Notes: generated by a model not told the origin, from the sequence alone. A DNA stretch of 64,000 nucleotides from Streptomyces sp. 378 (GCF_030124145.1 NZ_JASKMS010000039.1:1-64000), one strand, 5' to 3'; shown: positions 52,000 to 60,866, counted from the stretch's first letter. Translations and numbers: made by a program.

Positions 52000-53213
52000 G
52001 CTTCCACAGCATGTGGGCGGAGCTGCTGCCGGTCGGCCGCAGTTCCGCCTCCGGCGGCTACCGACGCTTCGCCTGGACGGACGCCGACGCCGACTGCCGG
52101 GCCTGGTTCGAGGACCAGGCCCGCTCGCGCGGCCTCACCCACGAGGTCGACCGCAACGGCAACCAGTGGGCCTGGCTCGGGGACCCCGCCGCCGGGGACG
52201 CCGTCGTCACCGGGTCGCACCTCGACTCCGTGCCGGACGGCGGCGCCTTCGACGGCCCTCTCGGAGTCGTGTCCGCCTTCGCCGCGCTGGACGAACTGCG
52301 CGCCAGGGACGCCCGCCTCACCCGGCCCCTCGGCATCGTGAACTTCGGCGACGAGGAGGGCGCCCGCTTCGGACTCGCCTGCGTGGGGTCCCGGCTCACC
52401 GCCGGGCAGCTCACCCGTGACCAGGCCCACCTGCTCACCGACGGCGACGGCGTGTCGCTGCCGCGCGCCATGGAGGCCGCCGGACACGACCCCGACGCCA
52501 TCGGCGCCGACCCCGAACGGCTCGCCCGCATCGGCGCCTTCGTCGAACTGCACGTCGAGCAGGGCCGGGCCCTGGACCTGTCCGGCGACCGGGTCGGCAT
52601 CGCCAGCGCGATCTGGCCGCACGGCCGGTGGCGGTTCGACTTCCGGGGCGAGGCCAACCACGCCGGCACCACCCGGCTCGCCGACCGGCACGACCCCATG
52701 CTGTCCTACGCCGAGACCGTCCTCGCCGCCCGGCGCGAGGCGGAACTCGCCGGAGCCGTCGCCACCTTCGGGAAGATCGCCGTGGAGCCCAACGGCGTCA
52801 ACGCCATCCCCTCCCTCGTGCGCGGCTGGCTCGACTCCCGCGCCGAGGACCAGAGGAGCCTGGACACCGTGGTCGGCGGCATCGAGAAGGCGGCCCGGAG
52901 TCACGCGGACGCGCACGGCGTCGACCTCGACATCGTCCGCGAGTCGTTCACCCCCGTCGTCGAGTTCGACCACGTCCTGCGCGACGAGCTCGCCCGGATC
53001 CTCGGCACGGACACCGGCCTCACGGTCCCCGTCCTCGGCACCGGCGCGGGACACGACGCCGGGATCCTGTCCGGCAGCATCCCGACCGCCATGCTGTTCG
53101 TGCGCAACCCCACCGGCGTCTCCCACTCCCCGGCCGAGTCCGCGAGCGAGGACGACTGCGTGGCCGGGGTACTCGCACTCACCGACGTACTGGAAGGACT
53201 GGCGTGCAGGTGA
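51996..53213 (+). CDS. M20-family amidohydrolase in the hut operon (annotated type: allantoate amidohydrolase)
   Basis: 405 residues of the M20/N-carbamoyl-amino-acid hydrolase family. Metal ligands are in VTGSHLDSVPDGGAFDGPLGV, NFGDEEGARFG, ELHVEQGRALD and GAGHDAGIL. GTG at 51996 overlaps the hutU stop. In a hut operon with HutF, which yields N-formylglutamate, a deformylase is needed; this enzyme is the only candidate, so it probably replaces HutG. This is inference from context; the family usually opens N-carbamoyl or allantoate substrates. Confidence 0.88.
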   Translation: MSFHSMWAELLPVGRSSASGGYRRFAWTDADADCRAWFEDQARSRGLTHEVDRNGNQWAWLGDPAAGDAVVTGSHLDSVPDGGAFDGPLGVVSAFAALDELRARDARLTRPLGIVNFGDEEGARFGLACVGSRLTAGQLTRDQAHLLTDGDGVSLPRAMEAAGHDPDAIGADPERLARIGAFVELHVEQGRALDLSGDRVGIASAIWPHGRWRFDFRGEANHAGTTRLADRHDPMLSYAETVLAARREAELAGAVATFGKIAVEPNGVNAIPSLVRGWLDSRAEDQRSLDTVVGGIEKAARSHADAHGVDLDIVRESFTPVVEFDHVLRDELARILGTDTGLTVPVLGTGAGHDAGILSGSIPTAMLFVRNPTGVSHSPAESASEDDCVAGVLALTDVLEGLACR

Positions 53214-54595
53214 CGACAGCAGCCCCGCGGACGTACTGGCTGGAGCACGCCTGGCTCGGCACCCTCCCCGAGGCTCCCGGCTCCGCTCGAACAGGGGAGA
53301 CCCCCATCGAGCCGGGCGTCGTCCTCGACGTCCAAGGCGGCCGCATCACCGCCGTCCGCACCGGCACCCCCGCCCCGCCGCCCGGCGCCGAGGTGCTGCG
53401 CGGCCTCACCCTCCCCGGCCTAGCCAACGCCCACAGTCACGCCTTCCACCGGGCCCTGCGCGGCACCGTCCAGGTCGGCTCCGGCACCTTCTGGACCTGG
53501 CGCGAGGTCATGTACGCCACGGCCGCCCGGCTCACCCCGGACAGCTACCACGCCCTCGCCCGCGCCGTGTACGCCGAGATGGCCCTGGCCGGCATCACGG
53601 CGGTCGGCGAGTTCCACTACGTCCACCACGCCCCCGGCGGCACCCCCTACGCCGACCCCAACGCCATGGGTGAAGCCCTCATCGCGGCCGCCGCCGAAGC
53701 CGGGATCCGCATCACCCTCCTCGACACCGCCTACCTCTCCTCCGGCTTCGGCCAGCCGCCCACCGACCCCCAGCTCCGCTTCTCCGACGGCACCGCGGAC
53801 GCCTGGGCCGAACGCTGTTCAGTTCTCAAGGAACGGGATCACGCACGGATCGGGGCGGCGATCCACTCCGTACGGGCCGTGCCCGCCGACCAGTTGGCGA
53901 CCGTCGCGCGGTGGGCCGGGGAACGGCGGGCCCCGCTTCATGTGCACCTGTCGGAGCAGACCGCCGAGAACGACGCCTGCCGGGAGGCCCACGGCCGCAC
54001 CCCGACGCGGCTGCTCGCCGACCACGGGGTGCTCGGGCCGCGCACCACCGGCGTCCACAACACCCACCTCACCGACGAGGACATCGCCCTCCTCGGCGGC
54101 AGCGGCACCGGCACCTGCATGTGCCCGACCACCGAGCGGGATCTCGCCGACGGCATCGGACCCGCCGTCGCCCTCCAGAGCGCCGGCTCGCCGCTCAGTC
54201 TCGGCTCCGACAGCCACGCCGTGATCGACCTGCTCGAAGAGGCGCGGGCCATGGAACTGAACGAACGGCTGCGCACCCGCACCCGGGGTCACTGGACGGC
54301 GGCGGCCCTCCTGCGGGCGGCCTCCGCCGACGGCCACGCCGCCCTCGGCTGGGCGGACGCGGGCGCCCTGGAGACCGGCGCGCTCGCCGACTTCACCACC
54401 ATCGCGCTCGACTCGGTCAGGACGGCAGGGCCGCCTCCGCGGCTCGGGACCGAGACGGCCGTATTCGCCGCGTCGGCAGCGGACGTGTCGCATACGGTCG
54501 TGGCAGGCCGGCACGTCGTACGGGACGGGGTCCACCGCCTCGTGCCGGACGTGCCGCGAGCCCTCGCGGACGCCGTCGCAGCCCTGCGCGGATGA
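53204..54595 (+). CDS. hutF: Formimidoylglutamate deiminase
   Basis: 463 residues of the amidohydrolase superfamily: metal-binding NAHSHAFHRALRG, catalytic region with HVHLSEQTAENDA and GVHNTHLTDEDIALL, and SLGSDSHAVIDLLEEARAME. HutF converts N-formimino-L-glutamate to N-formyl-L-glutamate and ammonia, the step after imidazolonepropionase. GTG at 53204 has AAGGA 5 nt upstream; GTG at 53210 also overlaps the previous stop. The upstream M20 gene overlaps it and the downstream hutI starts close by. Confidence 0.92.
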   Translation: MQVTTAAPRTYWLEHAWLGTLPEAPGSARTGETPIEPGVVLDVQGGRITAVRTGTPAPPPGAEVLRGLTLPGLANAHSHAFHRALRGTVQVGSGTFWTWREVMYATAARLTPDSYHALARAVYAEMALAGITAVGEFHYVHHAPGGTPYADPNAMGEALIAAAAEAGIRITLLDTAYLSSGFGQPPTDPQLRFSDGTADAWAERCSVLKERDHARIGAAIHSVRAVPADQLATVARWAGERRAPLHVHLSEQTAENDACREAHGRTPTRLLADHGVLGPRTTGVHNTHLTDEDIALLGGSGTGTCMCPTTERDLADGIGPAVALQSAGSPLSLGSDSHAVIDLLEEARAMELNERLRTRTRGHWTAAALLRAASADGHAALGWADAGALETGALADFTTIALDSVRTAGPPPRLGTETAVFAASAADVSHTVVAGRHVVRDGVHRLVPDVPRALADAVAALRG

Positions 54596-54672
54596 TCCCG
54601 GGCCGCCCGCCCGCGCGGCCCGGCTCCGCCCCCGAACCCGATCCCACCGCCGACCAGGCCACCAAGGACGCC

Positions 54673-55890
54673 ATGAGCAACGCGACGACCGTCAGCCCCG
54701 CCCACTCCGCGAACACCGCAAGCACGCTCATCACGAACATCGCCAGCCTGGTCACCAACGACCCCTCCCTCGAACGGGGAGGATCCCCCCTCGGATTGAT
54801 CCAGGACGCCGCGGTCGTCATCGAAGGCGACCGCGTCGTGTGGACCGGTGATCGAAGCAAAGCACCCGCCACTGACAATCGGGTCGACGCGGACGGCCGG
54901 GCCGTCCTCCCCGGCTTCGTGGACTCCCACTCCCACCTCGTCTTCGCGGGCGACCGGACCCAGGAGTTCAACGCCCGGATGTCCGGGCGGCCGTACAGCG
55001 CGGGCGGCATCCGCACCACCGTCGCGGCCACCCGGGCGGCGAGCGACGAGGAACTCGAGGCCAACGTCACCCGTTACCTCCGCGAGGCCCTGCGCCAGGG
55101 CACCACCACGTTCGAGACGAAGTCCGGCTACGGCCTGACCGTCGAGGACGAGGCCCGGGCCCTGCGCATCGCCGCCGCCCACACCGACGAGGTCACCTAC
55201 CTCGGCGCCCACATCGTGCCGCCGGACCACGCCGAGGACCCGGCCGGCTATGTCGCTCTGGTCAGCGGCGAGATGCTCGACGCCTGCGCCCCGCACGCCC
55301 GCTGGATCGACGTCTTCTGCGAGAAGGGCGCCTTCGACGGCGACCAGGCCCGCGCGATCCTCACCGCCGGAAAGGCGCGCGGCCTGCACCCCCGTATCCA
55401 CGCCAACCAGCTCTCGTACGGCCCGGGCGTGCGGCTCGCCGTCGAACTCGACGCGGCCAGCGCCGACCACTGCACCCACCTCACGGACGCGGACGTGGAC
55501 GCTCTGGCCAACAGCCGTACCGTCGCGACCCTGCTGCCCGGCGCCGAGTTCTCCACGCGGGCCGAGTGGCCGGACGCACGGCGCCTGCTGGACGCGGGTG
55601 TCACGGTCGCGCTCTCCACGGACTGCAACCCCGGCTCGTCCTTCACCTCGTCCGTCCCGTTCTGCGTCGCCCTGGCCGTACGGGACATGGGGATGACCCC
55701 GGACGAGGCCGTGTGGTCGGCCACGGCGGGCGGCGCGGCGGCCCTGCGGCGCACCGACATCGGCCGCCTCACTCCGGGCGCGTACGCCGACCTGACGCTC
55801 CTCGACGCCCCGAGCCACGTCCACCTGGCCTACCGGCCCGGCGTGCCGCTGGTCAGCGGGGTGTGGCGGCGCGGAGTGCGTGTGGTGTGA
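54673..55890 (+). CDS. hutI: Imidazolonepropionase
   Basis: 405 residues. Amidohydrolase fold with FVDSHSHLVFAGDRTQEF (metal), KSGYGLTVEDEARA, LGAHIVPPDH, HANQLSYGPG and ALSTDCNPGSSFTSS. It opens the imidazolone ring to N-formimino-glutamate, the third step of histidine degradation. ATG at 54673 has AAGGACGCC upstream. The ATG at 54592 overlaps the hutF stop but would add ~27 unconserved Pro-rich residues. It closes the operon; a strong hairpin follows. Confidence 0.95.
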   Translation: MSNATTVSPAHSANTASTLITNIASLVTNDPSLERGGSPLGLIQDAAVVIEGDRVVWTGDRSKAPATDNRVDADGRAVLPGFVDSHSHLVFAGDRTQEFNARMSGRPYSAGGIRTTVAATRAASDEELEANVTRYLREALRQGTTTFETKSGYGLTVEDEARALRIAAAHTDEVTYLGAHIVPPDHAEDPAGYVALVSGEMLDACAPHARWIDVFCEKGAFDGDQARAILTAGKARGLHPRIHANQLSYGPGVRLAVELDAASADHCTHLTDADVDALANSRTVATLLPGAEFSTRAEWPDARRLLDAGVTVALSTDCNPGSSFTSSVPFCVALAVRDMGMTPDEAVWSATAGGAAALRRTDIGRLTPGAYADLTLLDAPSHVHLAYRPGVPLVSGVWRRGVRVV

Positions 55891-55944
55891 CCACCGGGCC
55901 CGCGATAGTGCCGTGCCGTGCCGGCGGACGGCCGGCACGCGCCC

Positions 55945-55970
55945 GGGGGCGGGCCGTCAGGCCCGCCCCC
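55945..55970. terminator. Terminator between hutI and the sigma-factor gene
   Basis: GGGGGCGGGCC pairs exactly with GGCCCGCCCCC around GTCA (11 bp). It is 55 bp past hutI and 28 bp past the end of the convergent sigma gene, so it can serve both. Confidence 0.85.
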
Positions 55971-55997
55971 CGAGGACACGTTCACCCGCGTCGAGGA

Positions 55998-56912
55998 TCA
56001 CTCCTCGACGGTCAGCCCCTTGCGCAGCCGCACCAGCGTCCGCGACAGCAGCCGCGAGACGTGCATCTGCGAGATGCCGAGTTCTTCACCGATCTCCGAC
56101 TGGGTCATGCCCGCGACGAACCGCAGGGACAGGATCTTCCGGTCGCGCTGCGGGAGTTCGGCTATCAGCGGCTTCAACGACTCGACGTACTCGATGCCTT
56201 CGAGCCCGTGGTCCTCGTAGCCGATGCGGTCCGCGAGCGCGCCCTCGGAGTCGTCCTCCTCCGGCTGGGCGTCCAGCGAGGAGGCAGTGTAGGCGTTCGA
56301 CGCGGCCATGCCCTCGACGACCTCGTCGTCGGAGAGGCCGAGGCGCTCGGCCAGTTCGGCCACCGTCGGGGCGCGGTCCAGCTTCTGGGCCAGTTCGTCA
56401 CCGGCCTTGGCCAGATCCAGGCGCAGTTCCTGGAGCCGTCGCGGAACGCGCACGGACCACGAGGTGTCGCGGAAGAAGCGCTTGATCTCGCCGATGATGG
56501 TCGGCATCGCGAACGTGGGGAACTCCACGCCGCGGGACAGCTCGAACCGGTCGATCGCCTTGATCAGGCCGATGGTGCCGACCTGGATGATGTCCTCCAT
56601 CGGCTCGCTGCGGGAGCGGAACCGGGAGGCGGCGAACTTGACCAGCGCGAGGTTCAGTTCGACGAGCGTGTTGCGGACGTACGAGTAGTCCTGGGTCCCT
56701 TCCTCCAGCGTCTCCAGACGCTCGAAGAGGGTCTTCGACAGGGCCCGTGCGTCGACCGCGCCGACTTCCGCGTACGGGGGGATGTCCGGAAGTCCGGCGA
56801 GAAGTCCGCCCTGTGTGACGAGCATCTCGTCCTGCTCGATGGGATCCAGATGTTCCGGAGAGAGTGCCGACGTCGCTTTGGGGGTACGCGATGCGTCGAG
56901 CCGGGGTGACAT
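55998..56912 (-). CDS. SigB/SigF-family RNA polymerase sigma factor (SigI-like)
   Basis: 304 residues. Region 2 is LVELNLALVKFAASRFRSRS with EDIIQVGTIGLIKAIDRFEL, region 3 includes VRVPRRLQELRLDLAKAGDE, and region 4 is GMTQSEIGEELGISQMHVSRLL. ATG at 56912 has GGAGGACATC upstream; two more Met codons precede it. It is the general-stress/sporulation type controlled by partner switching. It is divergent from a STAS antagonist gene, and a HATPase anti-sigma-like gene follows that. In S. coelicolor a SigI with this neighbourhood is described; identity here is likely but not proven. Confidence 0.9.
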   Translation of the reverse strand: MSPRLDASRTPKATSALSPEHLDPIEQDEMLVTQGGLLAGLPDIPPYAEVGAVDARALSKTLFERLETLEEGTQDYSYVRNTLVELNLALVKFAASRFRSRSEPMEDIIQVGTIGLIKAIDRFELSRGVEFPTFAMPTIIGEIKRFFRDTSWSVRVPRRLQELRLDLAKAGDELAQKLDRAPTVAELAERLGLSDDEVVEGMAASNAYTASSLDAQPEEDDSEGALADRIGYEDHGLEGIEYVESLKPLIAELPQRDRKILSLRFVAGMTQSEIGEELGISQMHVSRLLSRTLVRLRKGLTVEE

Positions 56913-57067
56913 GATGTCCTCCATCGTTCTCGGCATATGGCTGCCGGAGCCGTAAGGTGCACTGCGGTGTGCGGCGCCTCCAAAGCCGACCGTGTCGGGT
57001 ACGTGTCCTTACTAGGCCTACCCGCTTTCCCGAGCCCACCGCAAGTGCGTTCTGTGGGCATATGTCC

Positions 57068-57091
57068 GTTTGTGTGTAGTTGTTCGGGTGT
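57068..57091 (+). promoter_or_regulatory. Possible SigB-family promoter before the STAS gene
   Basis: GTTT at 57068-57071 and GGGTGT at 57086-57091 are spaced by 14 bp. SigB-type promoters in Streptomyces read GTTT/GNNT-N14-16-GGGTAY, so the match is good with one -10 mismatch (G for A). It lies 72 bp upstream of the STAS ATG, and could give feedback control of the partner-switch module. Confidence 0.45.
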
Positions 57092-57163
57092 CGAAGCGTG
57101 CGGGGAAGGCGTAGTGTTCGAGGGCGTCAGCAACCAGACTCGACGTCGGGAGAGAGAGACGGC

Positions 57164-57541
57164 ATGGACCGCGGGACGGTCGGCAGCGCACAGTCTGGCC
57201 GGCTTCTGGTGGAGGTGCGGGAAGAGGGCTCTAGTGCCGTCGTGACCCCGGCGGGTGAGTTGGATCACCACACCGCCGATCTGTTGCGTGAGCCCCTCGA
57301 GGACTGCCTCGCCAAGGGATTCAAGCGCCTGGTCATCGATTGCGCGCGCCTGGAGTTCTGTGACTCCACGGGCCTCAACGTGCTCCTCGGGGCGCGGCTG
57401 AAGGCGGAGGCGGCCGGTGGCGGCGTCTCGCTCGCCGGCATGCAGCCGGTGGTGGCCCGCGTGTTCGAGATCACGGGCGCGGACGCGGTCTTCAGCGTCC
57501 ACGACTCGCTCGAGGCGGCCCTGGCCGACGAGTCGGGCTGA
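57164..57541 (+). CDS. Anti-sigma-factor antagonist (STAS domain)
   Basis: 125 residues, single STAS domain. The phosphorylatable Ser sits in FCDSTGLNVLLGARLKAEA, as in SpoIIAA (DSxG). Unphosphorylated, such proteins bind a kinase-type anti-sigma factor and free the sigma. ATG at 57164 follows GGGAGAGAGAG. It is divergent from the sigma gene and 258 bp before the HATPase gene. The interval 57542-57799 has short GTGCGTCGGTGTGCG repeats and no gene. Confidence 0.93.
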   Translation: MDRGTVGSAQSGRLLVEVREEGSSAVVTPAGELDHHTADLLREPLEDCLAKGFKRLVIDCARLEFCDSTGLNVLLGARLKAEAAGGGVSLAGMQPVVARVFEITGADAVFSVHDSLEAALADESG

Positions 57542-57799
57542 TCGGCGGTGCGTCGGTGTGCGGTGCGTCGGTGTGCGGTGCCTCGGACATCCCCCTGTGA
57601 CCGGTGTCCCGGCCCTGTCGCGCGTTTCGTGCGGAATACATGGGTGTTCCCTCGGTCCGCCAGGGCAAGAGACATCCTGAACGTGTCGGTCGCCAGGGCG
57701 GCGGGGGCGCCGCGAAGCCGACGCGCCGCGCGCTGCGCGACTGGCGGTGTAGTGAACTTTTTGAATTGTGAACTGGTGAATCGGTGAGGTGAAGCGCTG

Positions 57800-58351
57800 A
57801 TGAGCACCACCCGGCCTTACCCGCCGGGCGACCGCGGGCCGGAGCCCAGCGGCGCTTCCGGGGCGTCCGAGGGTGGCGTGGCGGCGACCGGTACGTCCGG
57901 CGAGGGCGTGGGCACGCCGTCCGGGACGGCATCGCCGGGGGGCCGGCAGGTGCGCCGGCTGAGTTTCGAGGGCGAGAGCGGTGTGGTGCCGCTGGCGCGC
58001 GACTTCACCCGCCAGGCGCTGTACGCGTGGGGCTGGCTTCCGGCCGCCTCCGCGGACCGGCGCGCCGCGGCCGAGGATGTGCTGCTGGTCGTCTCCGAGC
58101 TGGTCACCAATGCCTGCCTGCACGCCGAAGGGCCGGACCAGCTGCGGATCACCTGCGACAACAAGGTGATCCGTGTCGAGGTCGCCGACCGCGGCACCGG
58201 CCAGCCCGCACCCCGCACCCCGCACCGCGCGGGACGCCCGGGCGGCCATGGCATGTTCATCGTCCAGCGCCTGTGCCTGGACTGGGGCGTCGTCCGCGCA
58301 CCGGGCGCCTCCGGCAAGACGGTGTGGGCGGAACTGGGCGCACCGGCCTGA
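57800..58351 (+). CDS. HATPase-domain anti-sigma factor / serine kinase (SpoIIAB-like)
   Basis: 183 residues. About 45 disordered N-terminal residues precede a GHKL ATPase domain: VVSELVTNACLHA (N box), VADRGTGQPAPR (G1) and GHGMFIVQRLCLDWG (G2). Such proteins bind the sigma factor and phosphorylate the STAS protein. ATG at 57800 follows GGTGAAGCGCTG; a stretch with several TGAA/GTGAA words lies upstream. It completes a sigma-STAS-kinase module with its neighbours, though whether it recognises this sigma is inferred from position. Confidence 0.9.
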   Translation: MSTTRPYPPGDRGPEPSGASGASEGGVAATGTSGEGVGTPSGTASPGGRQVRRLSFEGESGVVPLARDFTRQALYAWGWLPAASADRRAAAEDVLLVVSELVTNACLHAEGPDQLRITCDNKVIRVEVADRGTGQPAPRTPHRAGRPGGHGMFIVQRLCLDWGVVRAPGASGKTVWAELGAPA

Positions 58352-58420
58352 TTCCGGGCGTTCTCGCCTGATCCGTGGCGCGTCGGCCTCATCCCGACGC
58401 CTTCACCTGACCGTGCCACG

Positions 58421-58592
58421 CCCGCCTGTTCCCGGGCGCCTTCGCCTGGTCCGTGGTGCGGTGGCGCACCGGCCTGATCCCGGAGGTCCTCGCCTGGTCC
58501 GTGCCGCCCGCCTGTTCCCGGGCGCCTTCGCCTGGTCCGTGGTGCGGTGGCGCACTGGCCTGATCCCGGAGGTCCTCGCCTGGTCCGTGGTG
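58421..58592. repeat. 86-bp direct repeat in a 677-bp gap
   Basis: 58421-58506 is repeated almost exactly at 58507-58592, starting CCCGCCTGTTCCCGGGCGCC. Decayed pieces (CGCCTTCGCCTGGTCC-like) continue to about 58700. The gap between the HATPase gene and the LPQTG protein (58352-59028) has no convincing CDS. The rest, about 58720-59000, is plain noncoding sequence leading to the promoter of the LPQTG gene. Confidence 0.85.
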
Positions 58593-59028
58593 CGCCCGCC
58601 TGCCCCCGGACGCCTTCGCCTGGTCCATGCCGCGCCCGCCTGGTCCCGGGTGGCCCTCACCTAATCCGTGACGCGCCCGCCTGGTCCCTGGCGCGCCCCT
58701 GATCGCTGTCCCGAAGCAAGCCGGTGTGACCAGGACCGGCGCGCGCGCCCGTGTGATCTCGGGTCGACCTGCCCGATTTCGGGCATGCGTGCCACGCCTC
58801 GGACAGCCTCCACCCCTTCCAGAGGCGTTTAACCGATCCTGCGCGTACTTGCCTGATCTTGTGCATATACGTCGGGTTCGTCGCTCAAGTGAGCGCCCCG
58901 GATGCGTCCGAACGGGTGATCGCCCCGTGCGGATCCGGCGTGCCCTGTGTCTTCCTTCCTCAAGGCCCCGGGCGTACCTTGACGGCCTTATCTGATACGC
59001 CGTCAGGAACAGGAAGGGGAGCGGCACC

Positions 59029-59730
59029 GTGTCGTACCGGAAACGAACCGCCGCACTCGCGTCCGCCGCGGCCCTGGCCGGCTCGGTGGTGTGGATGGCC
59101 GCCCCCGCCGCCCGGGCCGAGGTCGTCGACGTCAACTACCAGTGCAAGACGCCGATCGGCGACAAGAGCGCCGTCTCGCCCATCGACATCAAGGCCGTCG
59201 AGAGCGGCGGCGGCTACCGGGTCACCATGTCCTGGCAGAAGGGCGTCTCCTCCAGCCCGGTCGAACTGGGCAAGGGCGCCATGACGCCCAGCGCCACCAT
59301 CACCCTGGGCGGCGCCGACAGCGGCACCCTCTCGGTGACGGGCCCCGCCAACGACGCCGCGATCCCGGCCAACACGCCCATCAAGATCAGCGACCTGAGC
59401 GGCACCTACACACCGGAGAAGAGCGGCGAGGTCACCTTCACGGCGGGTGTGCTCACCATCAAGGCGCTCGGCACGACCACCACGTGCACCCCGACGAACG
59501 ACCCGGGACCATCCCTCACCCTCGACGTCACGGCCGCGAGCGGCGGCGGTACCACCGGCTCCGCTCAGGGTTCCGGTTCCGGCCCGGACACCGGGGCCGG
59601 GCTTCCGCAGACCGGGCCGGAGGACTCGGCCGTCGCCCTCGGCACCCTCGGCGGCACGGTCCTGCTGGTCGGCGCGGCGGGGGCCCTGTGGCTGTCGCGG
59701 CGTCACCAGGGGGCCCGGGCAGGGCGCTGA
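59029..59730 (+). CDS. LPQTG-anchored cell-surface protein
   Basis: 233 residues. Signal peptide (AALASAAALAGSVVWMAAPA) then a ~150-residue beta-rich domain of unknown family, then a Gly/Ser linker and the sortase motif LPQTG followed by a hydrophobic helix (AVALGTLGGTVLLVGAAGAL) and a basic tail (SRRHQGARAGR). It should be attached to the cell wall by a class E/F sortase. GTG at 59029 has GGGGAGCGG upstream. Function unknown; the neighbouring gene also looks surface-bound. Confidence 0.85.
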   Translation: MSYRKRTAALASAAALAGSVVWMAAPAARAEVVDVNYQCKTPIGDKSAVSPIDIKAVESGGGYRVTMSWQKGVSSSPVELGKGAMTPSATITLGGADSGTLSVTGPANDAAIPANTPIKISDLSGTYTPEKSGEVTFTAGVLTIKALGTTTTCTPTNDPGPSLTLDVTAASGGGTTGSAQGSGSGPDTGAGLPQTGPEDSAVALGTLGGTVLLVGAAGALWLSRRHQGARAGR

Positions 59731-59872
59731 GCCCGCGTCCCCCGTCTCTCCCGACAGGCGCCGATGTCCCGGTCCGCTTCGGAACGCCGATGTGACGCCT
59801 ACCCCGACGCCACCCCCGCCCCCGCCCCCGACGCCGTACGCCCGCACCGTACGACCGCCGCTGGAGCCGCCG

Positions 59873-60862
59873 ATGCCGCCCGCCGTCCGTCTTCCGAACG
59901 GGGCGCTGCCCCTGCTGCTGGCGCTGCTGCTGGTCCTGGCGGGCGCCGGCCCCGGCGCGGCGGCGGACCGGCCCGTCGTCGAGCTGTCCGAGTCCGAGGC
60001 GGGGACGGGCGGTTCGGTCATCGTCACCGGCAGCGGCTGGCGGCCGCGTGCCCTGCTGACGCTGCTGGTGTGCGGGCAGGCCGAGCCGGAGCGGGGCGTG
60101 ACCGGCGGCACCAACTCCTGTGCCAACGGCGACGGTCGGACCGTCACCACCGGCGCCGACGGCCGCTTCCGCCGCGAACTGCCCGTCGTGGAGCCGCCGG
60201 TGCCGTGCCCCTGCGTGGTGCACGTGGCGAGCGTGACGGGAGCCGGGGCCGAGGCCGACGCGGCCCTCCGGGTCGCCGGGCACGCCGTCGAGCCGATGCC
60301 CGCCGAAGCGGCCGGCGGACGGCTGTCCCTGCTCGCCGACGCCCGCCTGCGCGGCTCCGGCGGGCTGCTCACCTGGTTCGGCTCCCCGCCCTCGCGGACC
60401 CTCGTGGTCACCGTCGGCAACGTCGGCACCTCCCCCGTGAAGAACCCGGTCTTCCAGGTCGGCACCTCACACGGCGTGTTCGCCCCCGAGTGGCAGGACC
60501 AGCGGTGGCGCGGCACGATCCGGCCGGGCGGGAAGGCCCGCATCGAACTGCCCGTGGAACTCGCGCCCGGGGCGCACGGCGACTACACCGTGTCGCTGAA
60601 GTACGGCGGCAAGGTGCTGGCCGAACACCCCTGGGGCGTGGGGCGTCCCTGGGGCGTGACCCTGTTCTGGGTCCTCGTCCTGCTGGTCGTGCCGGCGGCC
60701 CTGTTCCGCGCGGCCCTGGCCGTGATCGACCATGTACGGCCACGCCGCCCCGGCCACGCCGCCCGCCCGGCCCGCCGCCTGCGGCCGTCGGCGCCCCGCA
60801 GGGCGGCGGCCCGGCCCCGGTTCACCCCCGACGCCGACCGGCCGGGCCCGGGAAGGCCATGA
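59873..60862 (+). CDS. Secreted, membrane-anchored protein next to the LPQTG gene
   Basis: 329 residues. A signal peptide (NGALPLLLALLLVLAGAGPG) opens the protein. Beta-rich extracellular domains follow (GGSVIVTGSGWRPRALLTL and a second with TLVVTVGNVGTSPVKNP), then a transmembrane helix (VTLFWVLVLLVVPAALFRAA) and a basic Arg/Pro tail. It probably projects to the outside as a cell-surface protein. ATG at 59873 has GGAG 6 nt upstream. No known family is certain. It follows the LPQTG gene by ~140 bp. Confidence 0.75.
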   Translation: MPPAVRLPNGALPLLLALLLVLAGAGPGAAADRPVVELSESEAGTGGSVIVTGSGWRPRALLTLLVCGQAEPERGVTGGTNSCANGDGRTVTTGADGRFRRELPVVEPPVPCPCVVHVASVTGAGAEADAALRVAGHAVEPMPAEAAGGRLSLLADARLRGSGGLLTWFGSPPSRTLVVTVGNVGTSPVKNPVFQVGTSHGVFAPEWQDQRWRGTIRPGGKARIELPVELAPGAHGDYTVSLKYGGKVLAEHPWGVGRPWGVTLFWVLVLLVVPAALFRAALAVIDHVRPRRPGHAARPARRLRPSAPRRAAARPRFTPDADRPGPGRP

Positions 60863-60866
60863 AGAA

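Noticed and set aside
57542..57799. Short repeats GTGCGTCGGTGTGCG and TGAA-rich stretch as an operator array
   Set aside because: The copies are few and irregular, and I could not define a consistent site.
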